Source of the DNA: Bacteroidota bacterium
GTDB taxonomy: Bacteria > Bacteroidota > Bacteroidia > Bacteroidales > Prolixibacteraceae
Direction of reading: 5' to 3'
Assembly (NCBI GenBank): GCA_030698405.1
Contig: JAUYMU010000134.1
Location: 1-58,975 of the forward strand
Length of the DNA: 58,975 nucleotides
Shown: piece after piece, positions 50,219 through 57,783 of the stretch
Position numbering within the stretch: position 1 is the first letter of the stretch
How the letters are laid out: the number at the start of each line of letters is the position of its first letter
Made by a program: the position numbers and the translations under genes
Notes under the pieces: generated by a model
What the model saw: the letters and a program-made list of their open reading frames with translations, nothing else
The model's database searches: none
Told to the model about the DNA's origin: nothing

Positions 50219-50715
50219 GAAAATCATTCTTGATGCAGATGTTGTCATTCATTTTTTGAGAGGAGGCCAAATTGGAATTCTACATACCATATTCCCCAAT
50301 AAGCTATATATGCCAGACATGGTATTTGAAGAAACTTTTTTTCGGGACTGATAAGGTGTCAGTAGCCAACCTATTTAATTATGGGTTCGTGAAACCGCTT
50401 GAAATAAAAGCAAATAAGCAGGTGTTTTTAGAATACATCAGGCTAAAGGCTAGATTTGGGAAAGGAGAAAGTGCCTGTATGGCCTATTGCAGATTTAACA
50501 ACGACGTAATTGGAAGCAGCAACTTACGCGACATTTTAAATTATTGCAGAGAATTTGGAATTGAATACCTAACAACATTAGACTTTTTAGCAGAAGCTTA
50601 CCAAAGAAAAATACTTACCGAGGCCGAATGTGATCATTTTATCTATTTAGCCGATACAAAAGGTAAGATTCCATTTCGCTCAATTACTGCTTATATCGCA
50701 TCCCTTGGATTATAA
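50196..50715 (+). pseudogene. PIN-domain-like protein gene, frameshifted at a T7 run
   Basis: The ATG at 50196 overlaps the ImmA stop and gives MKNIDPSKKIILDADVVIHF, a PIN-type first strand with Asp13 and Asp15, reading to MVFEETFFRD and a stop at 50349. The frame breaks at seven T (50336-50342). With six T it continues FGTDKVSVANLFNYGFVKPL, then GKGESACMAYCR with the second acidic site, SSNLRDILNYCREF and TLDFLAEAYQRKI, giving about 172 residues. The 3' part resembles COG2405/DUF3368 PIN proteins. The break may be a mutation, a sequencing error or a slippage switch. The third catalytic position appears as Ser-Asn, so activity is uncertain even if restored. Confidence 0.75.
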
Positions 50716-50753
50716 TTAGGTCGGCCCACATTCAGCTTAATTCCATAAAAAAC

Positions 50754-50852
50754 AATTTCCTGCTTAGGGAATTTATTTTCCTAAGCAGGAAATTTTGCTT
50801 TCCTGCGCACCCGTTTATATTTTCCTGCGCAGAAAATTATTTTTCCTGCGCA
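50754..50852. repeat. Hairpin plus three TTTCCTGCGCA repeats
   Basis: A perfect 15-bp stem, AATTTCCTGCTTAGG (50754-50768) / CCTAAGCAGGAAATT (50780-50794), is followed by TTTCCTGCGCA at 50799-50809, 50821-50831 and 50842-50852 (spacing 22 and 21 bp). It lies between the convergent PIN and Mo-hydroxylase genes. It may terminate either transcript; the repeats may be protein-binding sites or decay of a repeat family. Confidence 0.75.
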
Positions 50853-50857
50853 TCGTT

Positions 50858-52999
50858 TTATTTCACCTTGGCAATTGCTTCCAAAACCCTTTCCGGCGTC
50901 ATTGGCAACTGGTATAACCGTGCGCCAACAGCATCAAAAACGGCATTGGCAATCACGCCACCCATGCAAATTATTCCCGGTTCGCCGCCACCTTGCGGTG
51001 CTTCATTTTTATCGAGAATTTTGGTTTGAATTTTAGGCATCCACGAAAATACAGGAAGCTGGTAGTTCCCAAAATTGTTCGTATGAATGTCGCCACCTGT
51101 GAATTTAACTTCTTCGGTCAGTGCGTAGCCTAACCCCATCATAATGCAGCCTTCCAACTGAATTATTGAACCTTGCGGATTGATGCAAAAACCCATGTCT
51201 TGCGCGCAGGCTACACGGATAACCTGAATTTTTCCGGTTATTTTGTCCACTTTAACTTCAGCAATGTGAGCGACATAAGCACCGGCATCGAACCCACAGG
51301 CGATACCGTATCCACGTCCGCTTGGACCTTTGGCAGGCGTATATCCAAACAATTCGGCTACAGCATTCAGAACACCAATCATGCGCTCATCTTTCAGGTT
51401 CTTCAGGCGGAAGTCCAGCGGATCGACACCCAGTTTTGCGGCCATCCTATCAATCTGCGACTCACGCGCATAGGTATTGGTATTGTTTCCGGGAGCACGC
51501 CAGGCGCCGGTTCCGAACGGATGAACATCGCGGGCCGAATAGCTGGTCGTTTTAGCATCCGGCACATCGTAAATGGTATCCGATCCGCGGGCACCGGCAA
51601 AATATTCGTGGTAATCCCACAACGCAATTTTTCCGGCCTTGTCGGTTCCTGAAGTAATTTTAATGACAGCCGCCGGACGGAAATTATCGTAGAAAAATTC
51701 CTCTTGCCTGTTCCACTGCACCATAATTGGTTTTCCGGTTAGCTTCGTTAGCCGTGCCGCCTCAATAGCCTGACGGAAAGCTGTTTTTCCGCCAAAACCA
51801 CCGCCCAAAAACGGCGCAATAACCCGAACCTTGTCCAGGCCAATGCCCAACTCGCGCGAAATTCCGTCCTGCGTTCCGAAAGGTGTTTGTGTTGAAGCCC
51901 GCACCACCACTTTATCGCCTTCCATAAAACCAAGGGCTGTATGTGGTTCCATGGGCGCATGGGCTACATAACTGTTGTGATATTCGCTCTCAATGATAAA
52001 TTCCGAATTGCTTTTGCCGGTTGCAATATCGCCCGAACTTTTCACCACGCGGTTTTCCGACGGAAATTCAAGCTGGTGTTTGAAAACGGTTTTATCGTCC
52101 ACTTTCATTTCATCAAACTTGTATTCTGCTTTGACTTTGGAAAGCGCGGCCTCCGCTTTTTCAAAATCAGCATGCAAAACGGCGATTAAATCCTTGTCGC
52201 GGGCAATGCTGATCCCATCCAGCTTTTCGGCTTCCGAAGTATCCGCAGAAACCAAAGTTGCGCCGTGCGATGGCGGCCTAAGTATTTTGGCATACAACAT
52301 TCCGGGCATCCTGAAATCGCCCGAATACATGGCCTGACCAGTTACTTTGGCCACACCGTCAGCATGATTGAACGATTTTCCACGAATTTTATATTCGCTG
52401 AAATCTTTCGCTTTTGGCTTTACTTCCAGAAATTTTTCAATTTTCTTACCCTTGGCCAATTGTCCGTAGCTTACTTTTTTACTTTTCTTGTTTTTCACGA
52501 ATATGACACCGTTTTCAACGGCCACTTCATTTTTGCCAACGCCAAGATGCTGCGCGCCCATTTCAAGAAGCACCAAACGGGCTTCGGCTATCGCGGCCAG
52601 CATAACCGGCCCGAGCGATCGGGTTGATAGGGATCCCCATGTTCCGGCATCGTAGGGGCACAATTCCGTATCGCCCATTACCATTTTCACGCTTTCAAGC
52701 GGAGTATCCAGTTCGTCGGCCACCATTTGCGGAAATGAAGTAATTATACCCTGTCCCATTTCTATTTTGCCGATCATGCAAGTCACTTTGCCATCATCGG
52801 CAATGTGAATAAAAGCGTTGTAGTCAGACGGAACCGACCGTTGTTGTTCAGCGTCAGCAGCTACTCCGGTAAGGAATTCGCCTAGTTGGAAATAAATGAA
52901 AAGGCCACCGCCAAGCAATTTCACAAAATCACGCCGGTCAACTTCAAACGTTGGATTATTTTCCGGCTCTTCGTCCCGATAATATTTGTCGTCTTTCAT
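50858..52999 (-). CDS. Molybdenum hydroxylase large subunit (xanthine dehydrogenase family)
   Basis: The 713-residue protein binds the molybdopterin cofactor. It starts with a soluble segment and then a twin-arginine-like signal, DRRDFVKLLGGGLFIY. The cofactor and substrate domains follow: KIEMGQGIITSFPQMVADEL, GDTELCPYDAGTWGSLSTRS, APFLGGGFGGKTAFRQAIEA, GAWRAPGNNTNTYARESQID and near the end QGGGEPGIICMGGVIANAVF with the catalytic Glu. The layout resembles isoquinoline 1-oxidoreductase beta subunits (IorB) or periplasmic aldehyde oxidases. It hydroxylates an aldehyde or N-heterocycle, substrate unknown. It is the last gene of the four-gene operon. Confidence 0.93.
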   Translation of the reverse strand: MKDDKYYRDEEPENNPTFEVDRRDFVKLLGGGLFIYFQLGEFLTGVAADAEQQRSVPSDYNAFIHIADDGKVTCMIGKIEMGQGIITSFPQMVADELDTPLESVKMVMGDTELCPYDAGTWGSLSTRSLGPVMLAAIAEARLVLLEMGAQHLGVGKNEVAVENGVIFVKNKKSKKVSYGQLAKGKKIEKFLEVKPKAKDFSEYKIRGKSFNHADGVAKVTGQAMYSGDFRMPGMLYAKILRPPSHGATLVSADTSEAEKLDGISIARDKDLIAVLHADFEKAEAALSKVKAEYKFDEMKVDDKTVFKHQLEFPSENRVVKSSGDIATGKSNSEFIIESEYHNSYVAHAPMEPHTALGFMEGDKVVVRASTQTPFGTQDGISRELGIGLDKVRVIAPFLGGGFGGKTAFRQAIEAARLTKLTGKPIMVQWNRQEEFFYDNFRPAAVIKITSGTDKAGKIALWDYHEYFAGARGSDTIYDVPDAKTTSYSARDVHPFGTGAWRAPGNNTNTYARESQIDRMAAKLGVDPLDFRLKNLKDERMIGVLNAVAELFGYTPAKGPSGRGYGIACGFDAGAYVAHIAEVKVDKITGKIQVIRVACAQDMGFCINPQGSIIQLEGCIMMGLGYALTEEVKFTGGDIHTNNFGNYQLPVFSWMPKIQTKILDKNEAPQGGGEPGIICMGGVIANAVFDAVGARLYQLPMTPERVLEAIAKVK

Positions 53000-53018
53000 A
53001 GTCAGTTCTTTTATCAGG

Positions 53019-53489
53019 TTAAATTTTCATTTTTTTGGAGGCCGATTCAATCGCATCAATAATGTGTGTGTGCGCGCCGCAACGGCAGAGGTTTCCTTCC
53101 ATCCCATCAACTATCTGCTCTTTGGTGGGATTTGGATTTTTCAGTAAAAGTCCATATGCATTCATGATCATTCCGGGTGTACAATAGCCACACTGCAGGG
53201 CATCGTGATCGACAAATGCTTGCTGAATGGGGTGAAGTTTTCCGTTGACCGACATTCCTTCGATGGTCGTGATTTTTTTGCCGGCAACATCTTCCATCAA
53301 TATTCCACACGACCTTACCGGCTCATTGTCCATCAAAACGGTGCAGGTTCCGCAGTAACCCAGTCCGCAACCGTATTTGGTGCCGGTCAGGTTGAAGTTG
53401 ATCCGCAGCGCCCAAAGCAGGGTCTGGTTCTTTTCAAGTGGTATTTCCACTTTCTTTCCGTTCAGTTCAAATTGAATTGTTTCAGCCAT
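53019..53489 (-). CDS. (2Fe-2S) subunit of the molybdenum hydroxylase
   Basis: The 156-residue protein carries the two ferredoxin-type clusters of xanthine dehydrogenase-family small subunits: the plant-type site GCGLGYCGTCTVLMD with NEPVRSCG, then the helical site CGYCTPGMIMN and GNLCRCGAH. It passes electrons from the molybdenum centre to an external acceptor. No FAD subunit is encoded here, so a cytochrome or quinone route is likely, as for IorAB-type enzymes. The stop is 19 bp from the large-subunit start and the gene overlaps mocA-like by 8 nt. Confidence 0.95.
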   Translation of the reverse strand: MAETIQFELNGKKVEIPLEKNQTLLWALRINFNLTGTKYGCGLGYCGTCTVLMDNEPVRSCGILMEDVAGKKITTIEGMSVNGKLHPIQQAFVDHDALQCGYCTPGMIMNAYGLLLKNPNPTKEQIVDGMEGNLCRCGAHTHIIDAIESASKKMKI

Positions 53490-54081
53490 GTTTGTTGGTT
53501 TTTATAGTTTTTAAATAATCTTCACGCGTATCAATATCCCTTACGATTTCCGGGCAAAAAGTTTCCACTTCCAATATTTCATCCTGAAATTTCCGGGCAA
53601 CCGACCGAAGCCCAACTGCCGGATCGAGGTCTAGAATCTCCTGTCGAAACTTCAAATCATACAAAGGTGGATGCCCGCGTTTGCCGTTAAAAAGAGGCAT
53701 CACAATTCCTTTTCCTGAATCTTTCCACGCCTCAACCACTGTTACCGAAACATTTACGGGAATAAACGGCTGATCGCCTAAAAAAATCATGACCGCTTTT
53801 GCGTTTTCAGGCAACGCGTTCACTCCCGAAATCACCGAAGTATGCATGCCTTCCCTGAAATTTTCATTCCGGATGGTCTGCACCGGCCACGACTTCAGAA
53901 CTTCAGCTATTTCAACAGAATTGGCTCCCAATACCACCACCACATTGACAATTCCTGAATTCAGGATATTTTCCACCACTTTTTCGACGATTGTTTTCCC
54001 GTCGAAAGGCAGTAGTAGTTTTTGCGTTCCCATGCGGGTTGACATTCCTGCCGCCAAAACAATGGCCCAAACGTCATTCAT
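53482..54081 (-). CDS. MocA/MobA-like molybdopterin nucleotidyltransferase
   Basis: The 199-residue protein has the nucleotidyltransferase signature IVLAAGMSTRMGTQKLLLPF, then VVVVLGANSVEIA, MIFLGDQPFIPVN and HPPLYDLKFRQEIL. It attaches CMP (MocA) or GMP (MobA) to molybdopterin. The hydroxylase operon context favours MocA, since the xanthine dehydrogenase family uses the cytosine dinucleotide cofactor. It overlaps xdhC and the 2Fe-2S gene by 8 nt each, so expression is tightly coupled. Confidence 0.9.
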   Translation of the reverse strand: MNDVWAIVLAAGMSTRMGTQKLLLPFDGKTIVEKVVENILNSGIVNVVVVLGANSVEIAEVLKSWPVQTIRNENFREGMHTSVISGVNALPENAKAVMIFLGDQPFIPVNVSVTVVEAWKDSGKGIVMPLFNGKRGHPPLYDLKFRQEILDLDPAVGLRSVARKFQDEILEVETFCPEIVRDIDTREDYLKTIKTNKHG

Positions 54082-55156
54082 GGCTGACGCTTTTTTGATT
54101 TTTAACTTTCACCAACTGTGCCGCGATGCTAATTGCAATTTCTTCCACGGTTTTTGCTCCAATATCCAAACCTACCGGAGCATAAATCCGGCTCCACTGC
54201 TCCGGAGTTGCCCAGGCATTTTCAAGAAACAAAGCTTTCATTTGTGTCACTTTCGCTTTACTTCCAATCATTCCGATGTAAGCAGCATTGCTCGTGATAA
54301 ACTTCCGGAGTACATCTGCATCGCTTTTGTGTCCGCGGGTAACAATAACCAAATAGGAATCATCCTGAACAGGGATCTGCCCCAGGCTTTCATCAACCGT
54401 TCCTGACAATACAACATCGACATCGGGAAACATATTTTGATTGGCATATTCGGGGCGATCGTCCCAAACGATAACATCAAACCCGAGAAATTTTCCCAGA
54501 TGTGCCAAAGAATGACCGATGTGCCCGGCGCCGGCAATAATCAGCGATGGTTTGGGGAGAATACGTTCCAACAAACTGAAACCATTCGCGAGTGTTTTAT
54601 TTTCAACAAATGGAATGGAGAGAATGGATTCAGAGTGGGTATTTCGGAACATTTCAGAAATATCCGGACGAATATTATCTTGTATATTTTGGTCTAAATT
54701 CAGATCTTCCTCAACAATCCATTGCCGTACGATTTTCACATCGTCCGAATCAGATGCATCGGTCAAAGTCAACAATACACCTTTTTGTCGCTGCTCTAAA
54801 CTGTTCTTCAACTGATTAAAAACGGGAAGGTGTAAATCAGGTGTTGCATCGAGCAAAATAGTCATGTTTCCACCACAGATGGACTCACTTCCTTTGAAAA
54901 TTTCACCATGCAATTCATAAGAGAACAGCCACGATTTCTTCGTTTTCAGGAGACATTGTGATTGTTGAATGACCTTTAGTTCGGTTATTCCGCCGCCAAT
55001 TGTTCCGGCCAATAATCCACTGCTGCCAATCAGCGCCGAACTGCCGGACTTTTGAGGAGTCGAGCCTTTTGTGCTAATAACAGTGGCCAGTATGCATTCA
55101 GTTTGTTGCTGAAGCAGTGCAATTAATTCAGGGTAAATACAGATAGATGAACTCAT
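54074..55156 (-). CDS. XdhC/CoxI family Mo-cofactor maturation protein
   Basis: The protein is 360 residues from ATG 55156 (MSSSICIYPELIALLQQQTE); the upstream start at 55240 adds an unconserved leader. The N-terminal XdhC motif is CILATVISTKGSTPQKSG, with LAGTIGGGI. The C-terminal Rossmann part has LIIAGAGHIGHSLAHLGKFL and VIVWDDRPEYANQN and ends in IGSKAKVTQM. It binds the molybdenum cofactor, helps sulfurate it and inserts it in the hydroxylase. First gene of the operon. Confidence 0.92.
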   Translation of the reverse strand: MSSSICIYPELIALLQQQTECILATVISTKGSTPQKSGSSALIGSSGLLAGTIGGGITELKVIQQSQCLLKTKKSWLFSYELHGEIFKGSESICGGNMTILLDATPDLHLPVFNQLKNSLEQRQKGVLLTLTDASDSDDVKIVRQWIVEEDLNLDQNIQDNIRPDISEMFRNTHSESILSIPFVENKTLANGFSLLERILPKPSLIIAGAGHIGHSLAHLGKFLGFDVIVWDDRPEYANQNMFPDVDVVLSGTVDESLGQIPVQDDSYLVIVTRGHKSDADVLRKFITSNAAYIGMIGSKAKVTQMKALFLENAWATPEQWSRIYAPVGLDIGAKTVEEIAISIAAQLVKVKNQKSVSHE

Positions 55157-55254
55157 CCCGGTAAAAGGTTTTTTAAAATCAGTTAAGCCTGCAAAACCTT
55201 TTAAAATTAGGGAATATTTTTGAAATAAAACGGAGGTCACTGAAGCAGAAGTTT

Positions 55255-55354
55255 ATCGGACTTTGGAAAGTCCGATTCCCGGGATTTTGACTTTCCAAAG
55301 TCAAAAAAACAGAAGCCTAAAAACAATCGGACTTCGGAAAGTCCGATTCCCGGG
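55255..55354. repeat. Two palindromic repeats plus inverted half
   Basis: ATCGGACTTTGGAAAGTCCG followed by ATTCCCGGG (55255-55283) recurs at 55326-55354 with one change. Between them GACTTTCCAAAGTC (55289-55302) forms its own palindrome. Each copy folds as GGACTT/AAGTCC. It lies between the sigma-operon end and xdhC, and may end the sigma/membrane-protein transcript. Confidence 0.75.
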
Positions 55355-55367
55355 GCATTGCGATCAG

Positions 55368-55739
55368 CTAGTTCAGGCTGTCGGTTCGAATAGAATCTAT
55401 GGATTGAATAAAACTTGTTGAATCGGCAACCAAAATTCGTTTGGAGAAAACGCTGTCATTGCCGGTAATTGTTCCTGAATCAATATTTATTTGATTGTTT
55501 ACGACTGAAAAGAAAAGGACAAGCGACACCAATCCGGTTTTCAGACCCAAACTTTGAGCCGAGAACATCCAACCGAAGAAGTTGACAAATGAGTTTTGCT
55601 TCAGCTTCGAACCACTGTTTTTCAGCAAAAAAGAATACATCAACCGGTCTTCGATCGCTTTGTCAGGTTCACCAACATGATCGTTCTGAAGAAGTTTGGC
55701 AAACTTTTGATCCTGATTCATATTCTTCATGATAAACAA
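55368..55739 (-). CDS. Single-span membrane protein, probable anti-sigma partner
   Basis: The 123-residue protein starts MFIMKNMNQDQKFAKLLQND (Met4 and Met7 are alternatives). The first 60 residues are cytosolic and charged. One membrane segment follows (about 68-83, GLKTGLVSLVLFFSVV), then a short outer tail. It is encoded 3 bp after an ECF sigma gene, as expected for an anti-sigma or a partner membrane protein. No zinc-binding anti-sigma motif (HxxxCxxC) is present. The role is inferred from position only. Confidence 0.55.
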   Translation of the reverse strand: MFIMKNMNQDQKFAKLLQNDHVGEPDKAIEDRLMYSFLLKNSGSKLKQNSFVNFFGWMFSAQSLGLKTGLVSLVLFFSVVNNQINIDSGTITGNDSVFSKRILVADSTSFIQSIDSIRTDSLN

Positions 55740-55742
55740 TTT

Positions 55743-56348
55743 TTAAAATTCAATTTCATCCTTTAAGTATTCCAATTTTTCGGAAAGCAATTTCTTTGCA
55801 TAAAACAAACGCGATTTCACTGTTCCCTCCGGAAGTTCCAGTATTTCGGCAACTTCTTTAATTGAAAAACCTTCGCGGTACCGAAGCAAAAATGCAGAAC
55901 GGTGCTCCTCGCCCAATTGATAGAGCGTTTGAAACACCTTTTCAATCAGTTGTTCCGGCTCAATAGCCGATTCATTTGGGTAATCAAGTTTCTGCTCAAG
56001 CGCCTGATATTCCTGATATTCCTGTCTGATTCCACGACGCCGGTATTCATTTTTACACATGTTATTGGCCACCGAATAAAACCAGGTTTGAAAAGGATAT
56101 GCAGCGTTATAGCTTTCAGGCTTTTCAATCATTTTCAAAAAAAGTTCCTGCAAAAAATCGTTGGCCTGTTCCTGTGAATTTCCGAGCATCCGGTAGAAAT
56201 AGTAATACATCCGATCCTTGTACCGGTGGTACAATTCGCCGAACGCAGCCTGATCGCCTGATACGATTTGCTGCATCAACTCACTATCGCTGTAAACCTT
56301 ATTTTTTCTACGGAATATCAATTCGACGATTTTTTCAGGATTAACCAA
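55743..56348 (-). CDS. ECF-type RNA polymerase sigma factor
   Basis: The 201-residue protein has sigma region 2 (QQIVSGDQAAFGELYHRYKD, then ANDFLQELFLKMIEKPESYN and AYPFQTWFYSVANNMCKNEY) and region 4 (EHRSAFLLRYREGFSIKEVA with EILELPEGTVKSRLFYAKKL). It lacks regions 1 and 3, so it is group 4. It overlaps the DUF3098 gene by 31 nt and is followed at 3 bp by a membrane protein. Targets are unknown. Confidence 0.93.
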   Translation of the reverse strand: MVNPEKIVELIFRRKNKVYSDSELMQQIVSGDQAAFGELYHRYKDRMYYYFYRMLGNSQEQANDFLQELFLKMIEKPESYNAAYPFQTWFYSVANNMCKNEYRRRGIRQEYQEYQALEQKLDYPNESAIEPEQLIEKVFQTLYQLGEEHRSAFLLRYREGFSIKEVAEILELPEGTVKSRLFYAKKLLSEKLEYLKDEIEF

Positions 56349-56530
56349 ATCAAAGAAATATACGAACTCACAATAATTATCGGGGCTAAAGTTATCCGCC
56401 TGAAACTGAAAATTGCTTCGTTAAAAACGTTCGGATCATCAGAACCTCCGCCGCTCATCAGAATGAAACCCAAAGTTAGTAAACAGACGATCAGTACCAA
56501 TCCGATGTATTTATTTTTCTGAAAGATCAT
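56318..56530 (-). CDS. DUF3098 small membrane protein
   Basis: The 70-residue protein has two membrane segments (about 9-25 and 48-66). The DUF3098 signature is near complete: FILMSGGGSDDPNVFNEAIF, then SFRRITLAPIIIV. The family is a Bacteroidota marker of unknown function, sometimes near ftsX and uppP. Here it leads the sigma operon and overlaps the sigma gene by 31 nt, so expression should be coupled. Confidence 0.88.
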   Translation of the reverse strand: MIFQKNKYIGLVLIVCLLTLGFILMSGGGSDDPNVFNEAIFSFRRITLAPIIIVSSYISLIWLILKKSSN

Positions 56531-56579
56531 ACTTTTTTAGTTCCTGTACACGCGAAAAACGAAAGGTTCAGATTATCTA

Positions 56580-56627
56580 AAAAAAAATCGCCGCAAAAGA
56601 ATTTATTCAATTCCCTTTGCGGCGATT
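56580..56627 (-). terminator. Intrinsic terminator of the 56648-57082 gene
   Basis: The perfect stem AATCGCCGCAAA (56586-56597) / TTTGCGGCGATT (56616-56627) is followed on the minus strand by a run of T (56587-56580). It lies 21 bp after the membrane-protein stop. Confidence 0.85.
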
Positions 56628-56647
56628 CGCTTCAAAAATTTATCTTT

Positions 56648-57082
56648 CTAAAGTCGGCTCCAGGGAATAGACACAACCATTATAATCGATGCGATCAAAA
56701 AGAAAATGCTTGCAATTTTGAATTTTCCCTGATCTGTTTTTGCTTTTTTCGATTTAGCCCGGCCAATGTGAACCAGAACAACTGCAATCAACATCATCGC
56801 AAAATGTTCGACTGCATAAAACCGAAGATCCGAATTTTTCATGGCTGCACCAAAATCAGACATCGCCAATTTTGTGATCGGACTCAGGAAGAAATATAAA
56901 ACAAGACCAGTTAGCAATTGCAAATCCATCAGCGAAGTAAATACTATACCTAAAATATTGTCTGTCTTTTTCCATGGTTGGTTTCCGAACCAACCTGCCA
57001 GATATTTAACAAGCGTAACAGCCAAACTAACCAAAACTAACCAACGAAGGACATCGTGTAAATGTAAAAAACCAGTGTACAT
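56648..57082 (-). CDS. Four-helix membrane protein
   Basis: The 144-residue protein has four likely membrane segments (about 10-28, 45-66, 88-107, 121-140). It carries histidines near membrane faces (YTGFLHLHDVLRW, VEHFAMMLIAVVLVHIGRAK) that could ligate haem, as in small cytochrome b-like proteins. I recall similar uncharacterised proteins in Bacteroidota, function unknown. It lies 58 bp after the reductase-like genes and ends in a strong terminator. Confidence 0.7.
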   Translation of the reverse strand: MYTGFLHLHDVLRWLVLVSLAVTLVKYLAGWFGNQPWKKTDNILGIVFTSLMDLQLLTGLVLYFFLSPITKLAMSDFGAAMKNSDLRFYAVEHFAMMLIAVVLVHIGRAKSKKAKTDQGKFKIASIFFLIASIIMVVSIPWSRL

Positions 57083-57140
57083 GTTTTCTGAAATTTAATT
57101 GTTTCGATTTTAAACGAATGAAAGCGGTTTTGGTTGAGAA

Positions 57141-57782
57141 TTATTTAAATATCTCCAATCTCTCAACCAACATAAGCCCCAATTTCTGATCAATTGACAG
57201 GCTGATCATCTTGGCAGACAGCACATCAACCGGAGTTGGCTTGTACTTTTTCAGAACAAATTTGGTGATAAACCGGCTGATCAAAAGACCGATCTTCTCT
57301 CCTGTCCTTTTTCCCTTGCGGTCTCCGTCAAGAATCGAAGGCCGAACAATAGTACATTTCCTGAAGTTAAGTTTGGAAACAACTTCTTCCAATTCACCTT
57401 TTATTCGTGAATAGAAAACCGATGATTTTGAATCGGCACCCATCGACGAAACCAGCACGTACGCTCCTACCCCATTTTCGGCAGCCGCTTTGGCAAATTC
57501 ATACTGATAGGTAAAATCAACACGATACTGGTTTTCTTTGGTTTTGGCCGTTTTAATAGTTGTTCCCAAAGTTGAAAACAACACATCGCCCTGAACCTGG
57601 TGTTTCCAACTTTCAGGCAAGTCAAAATCAATCTGAATTTCTTCCATTTTCGAATGGCTTATTCCCGAAGGACGGCGAACAAATGAACGCACTTTTTCAA
57701 ATTCAGGATGAGCAAGCAACTGAGCAACCAATTGTTGGCCAACCAGTCCGCTTGCTCCAATCACATTTGCAATTTTTCCCAT
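57141..57782 (-). CDS. NAD(P)-binding Rossmann oxidoreductase (HTATIP2-like)
   Basis: The protein is 213 residues from ATG 57782 (MGKIANVIGASGLVGQQLVA); a longer frame from 57917 overlaps the upstream gene and is not supported. The nucleotide motif is GASGLVG, followed by DVLFSTLGTTIKTAKTKENQ, YVLVSSMGADSKSSVFYSRI with the YxxxK-like site, and TIVRPSILDGDRKGKRTGE. This matches atypical short-chain reductases of the HTATIP2/TIP30 type. Substrate unknown. It starts 1 bp after the epimerase-like gene, implying coupling. Confidence 0.88.
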   Translation of the reverse strand: MGKIANVIGASGLVGQQLVAQLLAHPEFEKVRSFVRRPSGISHSKMEEIQIDFDLPESWKHQVQGDVLFSTLGTTIKTAKTKENQYRVDFTYQYEFAKAAAENGVGAYVLVSSMGADSKSSVFYSRIKGELEEVVSKLNFRKCTIVRPSILDGDRKGKRTGEKIGLLISRFITKFVLKKYKPTPVDVLSAKMISLSIDQKLGLMLVERLEIFK

Positions 57783-57783
57783 G

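Noticed and set aside
50799-50852. TTTCCTGCGCA boxes considered as a CRISPR array
   Set aside because: An 11-bp repeat with 10-11 bp gaps is far too short, and no cas genes are nearby.
55368-55739. Calling this protein a zinc-binding anti-sigma factor
   Set aside because: No HxxxCxxC motif is present; only position and one membrane segment support an anti-sigma role.
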